From Vanrija pseudolonga (lineage: Eukaryota > Basidiomycota > Tremellomycetes > Trichosporonales > Trichosporonaceae): DNA of 64,000 nucleotides. Both the position numbers and the translations under genes were made by a program. Location: positions 2,728,001-2,792,000 of the forward strand of contig NC_085851.1 of NCBI RefSeq assembly GCF_020906515.1, in the 5' to 3' direction. The notes below the pieces were generated by a model. It ran no database searches and was not told the DNA's origin. It saw only the letters and a program-made list of their open reading frames with translations. This document shows positions 43,563-56,131 of the stretch, one piece after another (position 1 is the stretch's first letter; the number at the start of each line of letters is the position of its first letter).

Positions 43563-43777
43563 GGAAAGGGGAAGGGGATATGCAAGGGCGAGGAGGACGA
43601 GTCGAAACAAAAACAAATGGTAGGCAGAGTGAGAGTGATTGCGCGACCGAGTGGGATCCGGTCGTGTCGTCGTCGCTCGCTCGCAGCAGAGTTGCAAGCC
43701 GAGGGCGCCGAAGAGGACGCGTGAGTGCAGGCCGATAGCGGGGCAACATCGCCGGCAACCCGCAAGGATCGACCGAG

Positions 43778-43802
43778 TCACGTGATGGGCTGTTGACACG
43801 TG
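43778..43802. promoter_or_regulatory. Paired CACGTG E-boxes
   Basis: TCACGTGA at 43778-43785 and CACGTG at 43797-43802 lie 19 bp apart start to start in the divergent promoter. CACGTG is the site of bHLH factors such as Cbf1-like proteins; binding here is inferred from sequence only. Confidence 0.35.
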
Positions 43803-44274
43803 GTTGCCATGCTATCTGTCCCTGAAACCCTGTGTCGCGGCTTCCCTCAGGCACCGAAGTAGCATGTTGTGATGCCGTTATTTGGCTTGTTGTAATGTCA
43901 ACCCTAATGGACGCGTCGCGCATTGAAATAGAATCCCCCAACACTCCCTAATCCCACTTACCCGCGTCGACTGCCGTTCCCCAATCCACAAGTCCAAAAT
44001 CACAACCCACTTGACGGCCAGCGGACTGTCACTTGGCCGCCTTACAACACACAACCACCACCACCATACACCCACACACTCTCATCATCTCGCCCTCCTT
44101 CCCTTCACTCTACTCATAAACTCCACGCACACCTCTCTCTCTCTCCTACACCACACTCATTCACGCGCATTCTACTCTACACCGCTCGCAAAAGTAACTC
44201 TCCCCGCACTGCACTCCCAAAATCTCGCCAAGCGTCCGTCCTGGTAATGGCTGCGACCTGAACCCGTCATCAAG

Positions 44275-47200
44275 ATGCTCGGGTCAACTAGTACCGGTCC
44301 AAAACAAGACCTCTCCTTTGCAGACCAGCAAGAGTTACTCGCATTCATCGAAAAGAGAAACTGGTTCGAGGAAAAGCTAGAGGTAAGCATTGCATCCCGG
44401 GCAAAGGCCAGGACCCCCAGACGCGGACGCGCGCGCGCGCTCTCGACGCACAAGCTCAAGCTCACGTTTCATCACCCAGGCTCTCAAGTCGCTCGCACCA
44501 GTCTACCCCTTTGTCCACCCCATACTCGTCACAGAGCCCCACAGCGCTACAGGCTATGTTCGTCAAGGTGCCGACGAGTCGCAGTGGCGACTCCCGGACC
44601 GGGCGCAGCTGCAGGCATGGGTCAATGAGAGAGACGCCCTGGAAGACGAGGTCGACCGCTTCGACGACGGCGACATGGAACGCATGAAGGAGAAGACTCG
44701 TCGTAGGTGGCAGTGTTGTTGTCGATCTGTGCGCCGTAGCTGACACCGTTAATCGTGCGTCCCCACAGAAATGACACGGGTGCCCCTCACAAAGCCATCC
44801 ACCGACCTGGTCGAGGTTACGCTCGACCTGATCCTGCTGATCGACCAGCTGCTCACGCACCTGCGTCAGAGAAGGGCGGTGCTTGACCTCGCTTCCCTCC
44901 GGCTGCAATGGGACGACCTTCGGTTCGAAGTCACCCGAGAGGCCGAGAGCGTCAAAGGCGAGATCGAACACGTCGTCTCAGAAGCCCAAGCATGGGTACC
45001 GGGCATGCCCCTGCCCGACCGGCCAGAGCGTAGGAACAGTTACAGGCACTACGGTTACCCATCGCGCTACCGTAGTGGGCTGCCAGGTTCGACGTCTAAC
45101 ACGTCGTTACCAGAGACAGCTTCGGCACCATCGACACCGCCGTCACCAGCCAAGCAGTCGCTCCCGCCATCACCCACCAAAGCCACCCCCCCATCACACC
45201 GGGTGCCCGGATCGCGATCACCACGTGTACCCGGATCGCCCACCAAGCCGAATGCCCCGCGCCCGGGCCTCCACCTGTCCATCCTCCACTCCCAAATTGT
45301 CGGCCTCCAGACCCGCCAGCGCAACTTTCAGTACAATCTTGTCAAGCGAAGCGGCGCGATCCTCGACCGCATGATCGACATGGCGGTCGGCCCCGCCCGT
45401 TTGAAGGACCTCGGCGGCGTCGATGGGCCCCTCAAGGAAGGCCAGGATCCGAACCGCGGCATCGTTCCCGACGCGCTCATCGACCTCCAAGACGAAATCG
45501 AAAGGAAGGCGGAGGACATGCACGACATTGTGCGGTGGTGCAGCGAGTTTGAGCTACAGACGCGCCAGGCCCATGAACACTACAACGCATCGATGCGGTC
45601 ACAAAAGGCTGCCACCGACTTTCTCACGGAAATTGAGGCGGCGCTGGCCGTCCCTGCCTCAAGTCACCGCCATGCCGAGTTGGCAAAGATGTACGCTGAG
45701 AGTGCGGCCTTGCTGCCTTCGCCGATCGACGATACGTTCCCTCAACCGTCGTACCCAGGTTACGAGTCAAAGGACCAGCACAACGCTGCTGTCGTCATGG
45801 CGTTGGCTACCGCCCGCGAGAACAGCCAAGTCGATCTCGACTTGGGAGCCAAGGCATTGGCCTTTTACGCTTCGCTTCTCAAGGCCAAGGATTCGCTTGT
45901 TGCCCAGAATTCGAGAGTTGAAGCATTGCGGCATCAGCTCACTGCAATCGTCGCCCGACTCGACAAGGGATCAGATTTTGCACCGCGGCCCTCACTGGTT
46001 GAGGTCGCGCAGAATGGCGGCGATCACGAAGGCTGGCTCAGCAATGTGCATGACTGGATCGAATCTGGTGACGTGATCACCCGTGAGGCTACCGACATGC
46101 ACGAAGCAACGACGCTCGCTGTCATGCAGTACCGTAAAGCGCTGCTTGGCGCTCCGATGGCAGTCAAGCGTTTCCTGCCTACAAGCGGGGTCCCCGACGA
46201 CCTTGGGCCGATCGTTGACGACAACACAACAGACCTTGTCACCTTGGCGAGGCGATGTGCAGAGTTGTCCCGAGCAGTCCGAACAGACGCCCAAGCGCTC
46301 CCGCTCGTCAGTCGTGTTCGGCTCGATACGGCCACACTTGCCGAGGATGCCGATACTTTCCACAACACTGTTATTCGGGCGGTCAAGCTCGCTGCTTGGT
46401 CCTCTTCGCCTCCCGCCGCTGTGCCTACAGACCTGAACGACAAGATGAGCGCCTTTGCCGACCGCGCAGACGACGTGGAGAACGATATCCAGAGCGTTCA
46501 ACAGCTGGTTGGCGCCTCAGCACCAACTGTGGGCCCGTTGTTACTGTCGACAGCCGGCCGTAATCGTGAGAGACTGGTCGACGCGTATCGCGATCTCGCC
46601 TCCTTCACCAAGGTGGCAGAGCAAAGCAACACCGTCCGCCTCATTCAGACCGAAGCCCAAGACTTGCTGGCGGCCATTGAGCTCGCCCGGGGATCGATTG
46701 ACAATGGTACGGCGGAAGCGAACGCCGAGAACGTCGCTCTCCTCAAGGCCAAGGTTACGGGGTGGGATAATGCCCTTGTCAAGCGCGTCAAGTTTGTCTC
46801 AAGTAATCCGCCATCTTCGAATGATGCGAACGAATCGTCGCGTGCCGGTGGCGGACCACCAACTCCTCCCCTTACGCCGCTTGGCACCGAGGTGGACTCC
46901 AGCATGTTGGCACTGCCCAACCTTGTTGCGCTTGATCGCCGCGTCCGCAATGAAGTCAACCACCAGTCGGCCCGAGTTTCATCCGCGCTGTCGCAGCTCA
47001 TTTCCACCGTCCGCGAGACGTCGGTCAAGCAATGGGAGGAGCCCGTCAACCAGGCGACGACTGAGCTGAACGACGTCTCGGACAAGTTGGCTGAGGTGCT
47101 CGCTGGGCTCAACAAGCATGTTGACAAGGCCAAGGCCGCCACCCTGCATGAGCGTGTCGAGCTTGCCATCGCAGCGAGGGCTATCGGTGCGGACGCTTTG

Positions 47201-49816
47201 CCAGCACCAGTCGCGGCGGTTCATACCCACATTACCCGACTGCACAAGGTTCTCGGCGCCAACAACAGCTTCAACCTCGACACGCACCGAACGGCTGATA
47301 TCTTCTCCACGGCAGATGTCGCGCGAGAAGCTGGCGTTGGACGCGTTGCTGAAGCTGAGCAATGGCAGCGAGACGCCGATAAGCTTGTTTCGGATGCCCA
47401 GGCCGCGGTGTATGAAGACGCCCAGGCGAAGGCACAGGCGGTCATCGAGAAGAAGGCAGCCCGTGCAGCTGCGAACCCCCGAAGTGTGGTCAAGACGTTA
47501 GCCGCGAGATTGGAGGCGTTACAGCTGGATTCGTTGGTCAAGCCAACGTCGTCGGCACTTCGCACGACGCCAAAGCACCGCCGCCTGCCCAGCTCGGATA
47601 TCGCCAAGCAAATCTCATCAAGCCTCGAGTCGATCACTCAGGACGCCAACGCTCTTGCATCGGATCCCGACAGATCAGATGACGTTGACATGCTGCTGGA
47701 GCGCCTCAAGCGTCAGAATGCCCTCGTCACCCAGTTAGATGGCCTGGCGCTCGTCTCGGACGCTGCCGCACACTGCGACAAGGCGTTCAGTAATCTCCTG
47801 GACGCCATCGACGATGGCCACGACACACCGGCAGCCAAGGCAGCCGAGCGCGAAGCGAGCATTACCGTCGAGGCATTGCAGAAGGCAGCTGAGCCCCACC
47901 AGGCGGATCCTAGAGTTAGTGCTGAGGTCGACCGCGTCACAAACGCATGGAGAGAGCTGCGGAGCCTCGCCGAGAATGAGCCATATGCTCCCAGCTCGGC
48001 GGGCGTGTCGACTGTGGGCTCCGCAGCTGGTTCTGAGATTGGTCGCCAGCGCCCCCCTTCCGTTGCCTCAGCGAGATCGGACAGGACGGTATCTTTACCG
48101 ACCGAGTTAGTCTCGGCGCAGCCTGAGCCCCGACCTAATGTCGAGACAACGCCTCGCAATAGAGCGTCGTCACTGGCTGAAGCGCGCCGCAACCGTTCGC
48201 TGTCGGTCGTGGAACGACCTGTGCCCCCGGTTGCAAAGGGTCACGAGACGCCAAGCAAACTCAGACCCCGCCCGCCACAACCTCGCCCACGCCCCTCGCT
48301 CGACTCCAGTCGTCCGCCGCCGCGCTCTCGCCCTTCGTTGGACTCGGCCTTATTCTCGCCTCCTGTTCCCCGCATTCGCAAAACAGCACCACCTAACGCT
48401 GTGGCCTCGAGTTCGACCCCCAAGCAGGCATCCATTGTCAAGACGGTCCCAAAGCCGTTCAACCTGTCACGATCCAACTCGTTCACCAGATCCTCGCGCT
48501 CATCGTCGTTCACCGACTTTGGCAGCGAGCTTGGTGTGTCGCCACCAACGAAGCCTGCGAGCACCGCGCGGTCTGTGCGATCGTTGAGCAGCGTCGCGTC
48601 ACGGTCAAGCCTCGTATCGAGCACCTCCCATCGCTCACTCCATCACTCTCGCAGCCGCTTAGATGTGGCTGTGAAGAGAGTGTTGAACACTCTGGATGTG
48701 AGTTGGCTACGGCACGGTGGAAACCCAACTAACCGCCACAGGTCGACGTCCCCGTGGTCCCCGCTGGCCCCGAAACGCCCACATCTGAAGACTGGAAGGA
48801 CGAATCGGGCTGCTACTGGATCGGCACTGGCTCTCGCGCTCGGCTGTGTTTCTGCCGTATTCTACGCTCTCGGACGGTCATGGTTCGCGTCGGTGGTGGA
48901 TGGGTCGAACTATCCCGCTACCTTCTCGACCACTTTGCTGACGCGTTAGGCGAAACACCTGAAGACGTTGACAAGCTCAAGCATCAGCATGCGCCGGCTG
49001 GCACGGGAGAGTGGCAGACTGCCCCAATTGCCATCACCTCGGCCACCCTCGCGGCTACTACTGCCCTGTCGGCCTCACTGTCCGCTTCACGAGGTTCTGA
49101 CGGCTCACCACGAACGCCTGGGCGTGCCTCGCTCCCCCTTTTCCCGACCGATGGTTCACCGCATCACGTACCAGCAGCCGCAACGCCAGACCGCCGAGTT
49201 AGTGCTCCGCTCCCGTCTGGGAGCAGTCCTCCAAGCGCACCAGGGCCTGGAAGTCCGCTTGTACCGCTGCAGTTTATCCGCAAAGCGAGCGAAAGCCCAA
49301 GTGTACGCGAAAAGGAGCGTGAGCGCATTCGGTCGCGCCCAGGCGTCCATCGTGCGACCAGTCTCGATGCGTAAACGGCTCAAGGCAGAAGTGGCGGCCA
49401 TGGCCAAGGCGTCTGTCGCTGCCATGATCTCTGCCATCGACGAGTCGTTACCTCCCACTCCGATTTCTGCCTTGCAGGACAAGGCGGCAGTAGGGGCGGA
49501 AGAGCCACTTGAACGGCCCTTCCCTGTAACCTACGAGTCATTGGGCCCACCCACTGCCGACGAATCACCGCCGGTACCACCACCGCCTTCAACTATACCT
49601 ACACCCCCGCCCCTACCACCAGCATTCCCATATTCATCACCACTGTACTCTCCACCTACGTCACCACCGCCGCTCCATACACGGCGCTCCTATACACCAC
49701 CGCCAGGCCCACCGCCTCCAAAGGTCAAGGCCAGGAAGGTCAAGACTGAGGCCGCGGTTGTGTCCCAATTTTGGGTTTTTCTGTGTTTTGGTTCCCAGCT
49801 TGAGGCCTGCTCTTAG
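44275..49816 (+). CDS. Kar9-like / GAR-domain microtubule linker protein
   Basis: Exons are 44275-44382, 44480-44702, 44769-48697, 48742-49318 and tentatively 49362-49816, giving 1763 residues. The N-terminal 1100 residues are helical; the opening part (LLAFIEKRNWFEEKLEALKSL, LTHLRQRRAVLDLASLRLQWDDL) fits the fungal KAR9 domain. A long Ser/Pro-rich basic region follows. Around residues 1434-1485 is a GAR (GAS2-related) microtubule-binding domain: GCYWIG, RILRSRTVMVRVGGGWVEL. The Pro-rich tail contains Ser-Thr-Ile-Pro, a candidate SxIP motif for EB1-type plus-end proteins. Together this describes a linker between microtubule ends and another structure, as Kar9 does with myosin. The last intron (GTGAGC donor, no clear branch site) is uncertain: without it the protein ends at 49374 and loses the Pro-rich tail. 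A further 3' exon is possible. Confidence 0.82.
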
Positions 49817-50110
49817 ACTGCGCATAGCCTCGAGCATCGAACAATTATTGCTGTATGCACAATGTGCTTGTAGAGGGAGGCGTGTGGTGAAACAGCTCTC
49901 ACCCTAGTGGGCAGGCAGCCAGCCGGAGTGATCGTCGTCAGACCACCTCCACCGGGGGCCCCGCGAAAGGTGAGTCAACTGCCCTCGTTTCTCCATCTGT
50001 CAGCACGCCGACGGTCGCGAGCCGAACATTGAAAGCAAGGTTGTCAAACGGGGAGCACTCTATCCCCTCCAGCATCACCCACTCCCCCTCACTGAACCCA
50101 TCCAATCACC

Positions 50111-51578
50111 ATGCCGCCAAAAGCAAAAGCGGTCGCAGCAGCAGCAGCCACAGCGGTGCGAGTGACGCGGTCGCGCGGTGCCAGTGCCGTCGCCGTAGCG
50201 GGTGCCGACAACCCCTTCCTCGAGGTCAAGTCTGAGCCCAAACCCGCCCCAGCCGCCCCCAAACGCACACCCAAGAAGGCCAAGGCTGAGGCCGAGCCGA
50301 GTGCCAACGGCGATGACACCGCCGAAGCCGCCACGCCGCGCAAGAAGCGCAAGGTCGCTGCCGCGCCGGCGCCACCTGCCCCGAGGCGGAGCTACACGCC
50401 GCCTCCGCCCTTCTCGCTCCCAGACGCCGTGGCGCACCTGACCTCCGTCGACGCGCGCTTCGCGTCCCTCTTCGCGAGGACACCGTGCAAGCCGTTCCTG
50501 CACGCGATCGCGGGCCCCGCCGCGCCGCCGTCCATCGACCCGTTCCGCACCCTCGTGACCTCGATCATTGGGCAGCAGGTCAGCTGGATGGCCGCGCGCA
50601 GCATCACGCGCCGCTTCGTCGAGCTCTTCTTCGGCGAGAGCGCCAACGGCGGCCGGTACGACGAGGACGGCGTCTTCCCCACCCGCGAGCAGGTCGCCAA
50701 GGTCGACGTGCCGGCGCTCCGCGGCGTGGGGTTCTCCAACCGCAAGGCCGAGTATGTGATCGGGCTGGCGAACGACTTCGTCGCCGGCCGCCTGACGGAC
50801 GACCTGCTGCTTAACGGCACGGACGAGGAGGTCGCCGCTGCGCTGATCGCTGTACGCGGGATAGGCCAGTGGACAGTAGACATGTTCCTCATCTTCTCGC
50901 TTGCGCGGCCCAATATCCTGCCCGTCGGCGACTTGGGCGTCCAGAAGGGCCTGCTGCGCTGGGTGTTGGCCGCGCACGGCGCGCTGCCTCCCCCGCCGGT
51001 GCGTACCCCGAAGAAGGGCAAGAAGGCGTCCGCGTCCGCGTCTGCGTCCGCATCGCAGGAGGTTGAACCTGAGACGCCGACCAAGACCCCGCGTGCGCTC
51101 GCGCCGTCCGACTCGACAGCTACGCTAATCGTGCCGCTCACGCCGACGGCCGAGTCGCCGTTCAACATGTCGGCCACGCTTGTGCCGTCCACGCCCGGCG
51201 CGTCCGGCGTCCTCTCGACCCCGGGCACAAGCTTCCCCTCCACGCCCGGCCCGCCACCGGTCACCCCGAGCGCGAGCATGAACCCCACGCTGCCGAAGAA
51301 CGTGCCCGACGCGTGCCTGCACCCGCCGGACGAGTGGGCTGCCGAGCATGCCGCGCGGGCTGCGCCGCTGCCTGACGGACTGACGATCGCGACGCTGAAA
51401 TCGCGTCTGGCGGGCAAGAAGGCAAAGTGGGTACAACATGGTGAATGCCGCGCTGATCGACACCAGAGGGAACGTGTACCTCCTCCCAGAGGAAATGGAG
51501 GCGCTCACGCAGCATTGGAAGCCGTACCGCTCCGTCGGGACATTCTATACATGGTCGATGATTGGCGAGGACAACTGA
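50111..51578 (+). CDS. MAG1: DNA-3-methyladenine glycosylase, AlkA/Mag type
   Basis: Removes alkylated bases from DNA in base-excision repair; nuclear. Exons are 50111-51426 and 51467-51578, giving 475 residues. The HhH-GPD domain spans about residues 100-300: TLVTSIIGQQVSWMAARSI, RGVGFSNRKAEYVIGLA, the hairpin LIAVRGIGQWTVDMFLIF and the catalytic Asp274 in PVGDLGVQKG. The N-terminus has two basic clusters (KRTPKKAKAE, PRKKRK) that look like nuclear localisation signals. A 110-residue Thr/Pro/Ser insert splits the domain from its usual end, EEMEALTQHWKPYRSVGTFY. That end is only reached by splicing the 40-nt intron; read-through gives an unrelated tail. The gene is convergent with the MFS transporter gene. 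Confidence 0.93.
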
Positions 51579-51737
51579 GGGGGTATGAATTTCTTGGTGA
51601 AAGGGCCTGGGCTCATTGCTGACGAGACTGGGCTCATTGCTAATTGCTGATCTGCTGGCAATGCCATTGTTTCCAGGTGGCCGGGTGGCATCAGCCATTG
51701 CTGGCGCAGTGTGCATGTCTATTTCTATTTCTATATT

Positions 51738-53302
51738 CTATGCAATCCCCCACACCGAACCGCTCGCCTTCCACTTGGCGAACACTCCAAACACGGCGCC
51801 AACGAGCACGACGCAGCCGCTGAACGCACCGGCGTACTGGAATCCCGCGGCGCCGGGATAGTTTGCGATCAATGCGCCGTTGATCGGCGGGCCGGTGAGC
51901 GCGAACACGGCAACAACGGCCCACATGGCGCCGATGCGGCGGCCAATCTCGTGCGGGACCGAGATCTGGCCGACGCACGCGCCGATGATGGAGATGACCA
52001 TGCCGGCTGAGAAGCCGTGGATGACGGCGAAGGCGATGAGCGCCGAGGTCGTCTGGAGCGGGATCCAGAAGGCGAGGAGGAGGAGGCCGTTGACTGCGCC
52101 GGCGACGATGAACACGTTGAACCTGGGTGGGGTGTTAGTGGCGAAGCGAAACATGGTGCCACGGTACTTACCTTCCCCAGTGATCGCCGACCATGGCGAG
52201 CAGCCGGCCGAGAGTCGACCCGGCGTTGATGAACGCGAGGCAGTAGAACGCGATGTCGGGGCGCGTGCCCACGCGCAAAGCGTTGGCAGTGACGAAGAAG
52301 AAGGGCGTGAACATGCCCCAGAACATGAAGCTCGCCGCGAGCGTGAGAAGGACGACGCGCGCCTCCTTGAACGGCGAGAGGACCTGGCTGAGCGGCGCCG
52401 GCGTCTTGTGCGGCGCGCGCGTGCGGAGCAGCGCGCAAGCGAGCGCAAGCAGCCCGAGGGCGATGAAGCCCGCCGCGCGGAGCGCCCACGCGAAGCCGAT
52501 CTGGTTGAACATGCGGTTAAGAGCCACGGGCCACAGGGTCCCGCCGAGCCCCGAGCCCGACACGGCGACGGAGAGCGCGAGCGCGCGGCGGCGCGCGAAC
52601 CACTGCCCCGGGGCGGAGATGCATGGGTGGAAGACGAGCGCCGATCCGAGGCCGAAGAGCACGCCGTGTGCTAGCGCGAACTGGTAGTATGTGTGGCAGA
52701 CTGGGGTCGTGTGAGCGGGCCGGCTGCTGGGCTACTGTGACAAGTCGCGACTTACGTGAAGTGAGCATCAGGCTCGTGACGATACACAGCGACCCCGGAA
52801 TAATGAGCACGTGCGCGCCGTGCGCGTCGAACACGCGCCCGATGAACAGGCCGCCGAAGAAGAGGAGAAACTGCTGGATGCCGCCAATCCACGAGATGGT
52901 GGACGCCGAGTACCCCGCCAGCTGGTGCGCCTCGTAGTACTCCTGGAAGACGCCGAACGAGTTGGCCAAGCCGAACTGCACAAACACGCCGAAGAAGCAC
53001 CCCGCGACCGTCATCCAGGCGTGTGCGCCGCCGTCTGGCGGCGGCGCCGGCGTTGCCAACGCCGAGGAGCTCGGGGTCGGCGCTTCGGCCCCGGCCGCCT
53101 CCACCTTGCGCTCCACCTCGGGCTTGGCGTTGGCCTCCACCTGCGGCTCGATCGCAGTGGACGAGCTTGATGGAGGGCGTTGTTGTGCCTTATCACCGCT
53201 GCCGCCGTCCACTCTCGCTTCGAGGTCCACTTCCGTGGCGGTTGCTGACGGGTTGAGGCTGTATGGCGCGGGTGTGGCGGCGGGGGTTGGCGTGGCGGAC
53301 AT
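51738..53302 (-). CDS. MFS transporter, monocarboxylate (MCT/SLC16)-like
   Basis: Exons are 53302-52756, 52700-52172 and 52122-51738, giving 486 residues. A hydrophilic N-terminus of about 90 residues precedes PPDGGAHAWMTVAGCFFGVF, the DGG-x-W motif that opens TM1 in fungal and animal monocarboxylate-transporter relatives. Twelve hydrophobic helices follow, with SWIGGIQQFLLFFGGLFIGRVFDAHG between TM2 and TM3 and GSTLGRLLAMVGDHWGRFN after TM7. Fungal members carry acids, vitamins or unknown solutes; the substrate cannot be assigned. The plasma membrane is the likely site. It is divergent from the zinc-cluster factor gene across 524 bp, which makes local regulation by that factor possible but unproven. 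Confidence 0.88.
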
Positions 53303-53826
53303 GGTCGTGGTCGTGGTGGATTCGATGGGCAGTCACCACCGACCGAGCCCCGCGCCCATCTTATACACGTCCCAGCGCCATCGTCTCACCTGCAGAGCTC
53401 GGAGACGAGAAAATCTGACCCGGTCGACACCGTCAACCGGCCTGCATGTCCGACACGGCCGCCCGGCGAAGCAGCTCGGTACCAGCCAAAATGCAGCTGT
53501 AAGGGGCGACGGAGCCGGGTTTGGCAAACTCATCGGCCGAGTGACCGGCCGGTCGTGGCCACTAGTCCCCCTCTAACCTCGCTATCAGATAGCATTGGCG
53601 TATTCCGCGGCAATCGGGCCGTGTATGGGATCTCGGCCTCGACTCGCGCCTCGCTTCCGCGTCCTTTGCTTGCCGTGCGCGTCCACTGGCCACTGGCTGA
53701 AGAAAAAAATGAGCGATTTGGGCGAGTTGGGCGGACCCGGAGGTTGGTACGTCACTTGCCGATATTAGCGACCCGGGCACTTAGGGTTGTTGTGGTCGCC
53801 TCGCCGCTCCCCTCCACCGAGCCAAA
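53303..53826. promoter_or_regulatory. Divergent promoter, MFS transporter / double zinc-cluster factor
   Basis: A 524-bp gap between divergent starts. CGG triplets, the half-site of Zn2Cys6 factors, occur (for example near 53428-53445 and 53510-53550), which is expected by chance in GC-rich DNA. No gene is seen. Confidence 0.35.
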
Positions 53827-56035
53827 ATGTCACCAGCACCAGCACAACCGACTCCACTGTCCACACCACTCTACATCTCACCACTGCTGCTCGCCATGCC
53901 ATCTACACCGCCCTCGCCAGCAGAGCGACCAGACACCGCCTCCGGCGCACCAGCCAACGGCTCGGCGCGCAGCCGCAAGCGCCGCATAGTGCACACATGC
54001 AGCCGCTGCGTACGCCTCAAGCTCAAATGTAACCACGAGCAGCCGTGCAGCGCGTGTGCCAAGAGCAACGGCGCCGAGCCGTGCGTGTATCCGGTTGCGT
54101 CTCCCTCAGCGCCAACGTACGTGTCGTCGTCGAGCTGAGGCCCGCCCCGCTGACACTTTAGATCTCCGCGCAACGAGAGCGACGCCGAGGAGCTCCCTCG
54201 GCCAGTCAAGCGCGCGCGCGCCGTGCTCGTCTGCTCGAGATGCAAGCGCCTCAAGCTGAAATGCGACCAGGCGACGCCTTGCGCCTCGTGTATCCGTGGG
54301 AGAGTGGGCCACGACTGCGCATACCACAACTGGCCAACAGAACAGCCGTACGTGTTCCCCTCGCTGGCAGTCACCCAGCTCATTGCATCTAGTGCCATCC
54401 CTGGCCCGGCGAGCGACCCGAGCCACGCGAGCGCCGAGCTCTTGCCGGATGCGAGTGTGTCGAGCGTAGGCGTGGGTGAGGGTACGGGCGTGAACGGCTC
54501 AATGCTGGACTCGCGCCTCGCGCAGATCGAGAAGAAGCTGGAGCGCCTCGCGACCCCGACTCGGACTATCTCCCAGCCCCTCGCTGCCGCGACCTTTGAA
54601 GAGCTAGTGACTTTCTTCCCCGCGGCCGAGGAGTGCCGTCGCCTTGTCGACACGTTCCTGCAATTCGACCTCATGTTCCGAACCGTCATTGCGCAGCACT
54701 TTAATGACCAGGCCGAGAGCGTCATCAAGCGCCTGCCCCACGTCCATCAGTCCGAGGCACCGTTCCTCGCCATGCTGACGGCTGCGCTCGTGATCGGCAC
54801 CGAGGCGGCGCCGAAGGACGACTCGCCGGACTACAGGCTGCTCCTGACCCAGTGGATGACGTATTGCGAGGACAACGCCCTCTTCACGCTCGACTATGTC
54901 AACGCGGCAGGGCTCGTGATGAGCACCAACATGTTTGGCAAGACGGCGTCGCCGTCGTCGTGCTGGCTGGCAACGATGAAGGCGTATGGCGCGGCACTGC
55001 TGGTGCGCATACAGCATGACCAGCCGGGTGAGACGCTCTTCCAGCGGGAACGGCGACGGCGAATCTGGTGGCAGATCAAGATGGGCAGGCAGTAAGTGGT
55101 GCAACAGGTTTTGGAGTGGATTTATGCTGACACTGTGGCGCAGGTTCCTGTCCGCACGAATGAAGATCGACCTCGATCCCGAACTGCACGATGTCCCAGT
55201 ACCACTGGTAGTGAGCGACCGCGCGCTCTTATCCCCGACACCCGAGCTCGAGGTCGGCATGCCAGAGTGGGCATATGTCGACAACAAGATCACGCTCACG
55301 ACGTCTTACCTCATCCCAAAGTCGGCCATCCTCGCGCAACGCGACCGCCCACCACTCGAGCGCCTCATGGAGTGTCAGCGCCTACTGGACAATTACGCTG
55401 CCCAGATCCCGTCCTACCTCGTGCTCTCGTTCTCGCCCACGCCGAACCCCGACCTCCCGCCATGGATGTACATGCAGTCATGTGTCGTCGCCGTCGGGCT
55501 GGCCGAGTCGACGTGCCTGCTGTACCAGCCCTACTTTGGCACCGACATCCACAGCATTGTGCTCCCTCCAGCAGTCGAGGCGGCGCACAAGCTCATCGCG
55601 GCCGCCAAGGCCATGTCGACGTTCCTCCTCTTCACGTGGGTCGACAACATGGCCACGTCGCTGTGGACTGGCAGCGCAAAGGTGTTCACCGGGGCAATGG
55701 TCATCGCCTACGCGCTCTTTTCGGAGCCAAATAACCCCGACGCAGCAGCACAGATGGCGTCGCTCGACACGGCAATGGGCGTGCTCCGCGCCATGTGCAC
55801 CAAGGCGGGCACGTCGCCGTCGACGCACAAGGCCATCAGCACGCTCGAGGGGCTGCGCTCTGCAATCCGCGGCAACAAGCCGCCCGAGACGCCAAATGTC
55901 ATGGACCCGTATTCTGGCGAGTCGATGATGCTGCCGTCTGCCGTGCCGCTCGACCTGCTCAGCGACTTTGTCGAGTGGGAGTCGTTGTTCAAGGACTTAT
56001 TCAACGGGCAGGTGCCGAACCAATCATTTGTTTAG
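53827..56035 (+). CDS. Fungal transcription factor with two tandem Zn2Cys6 clusters
   Basis: Exons are 53827-54116, 54162-55091 and 55144-56035, giving 703 residues. Two complete binuclear zinc clusters occur: Cys58, 61, 68, 74, 77, 86 and Cys121, 124, 131, 137, 140, 149. Both have spacing C-x2-C-x6-C-x5-C-x2-C-x8-C and share the RLKLKC core. Intron 1 lies exactly between them (codon 97). Each is preceded by a basic patch (RSRKRR, PVKRARA). A short coiled coil (RLAQIEKKLERL) follows, then the fungal-specific middle homology region (from about residue 260), as in regulators that dimerise and respond to metabolites. One cluster per chain is the family norm, so the second may extend or alter DNA recognition. 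Target genes are unknown. The start is the first ATG; a Met at codon 24 is an alternative. Confidence 0.88.
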
Positions 56036-56131
56036 CGGGCAGGGAGGGTGCGCCGGGGATGTAATCGGCGCGGACAAGTGCATATCCTGTCCAATCTATT
56101 CATTCTAGGGCCATGTATCTTTCTATGTACT

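Larger units (their letters stand above)
43324..44274. promoter_or_regulatory. Divergent intergenic region, OMA1-like / Kar9-GAR gene
   Basis: A 951-bp gap between divergent starts. It contains GTC and GGA trinucleotide runs (43526-43562), two CACGTG boxes (43778-43802) and a CA/CT-rich leader (44040-44160) before the plus-strand gene. No gene is supported. Confidence 0.5.

Noticed and set aside
51427-51622. Read-through end of the DNA glycosylase to 51622
   Set aside because: Splicing at 51427-51466 restores the family's conserved C-terminal block, while read-through gives unrelated residues.
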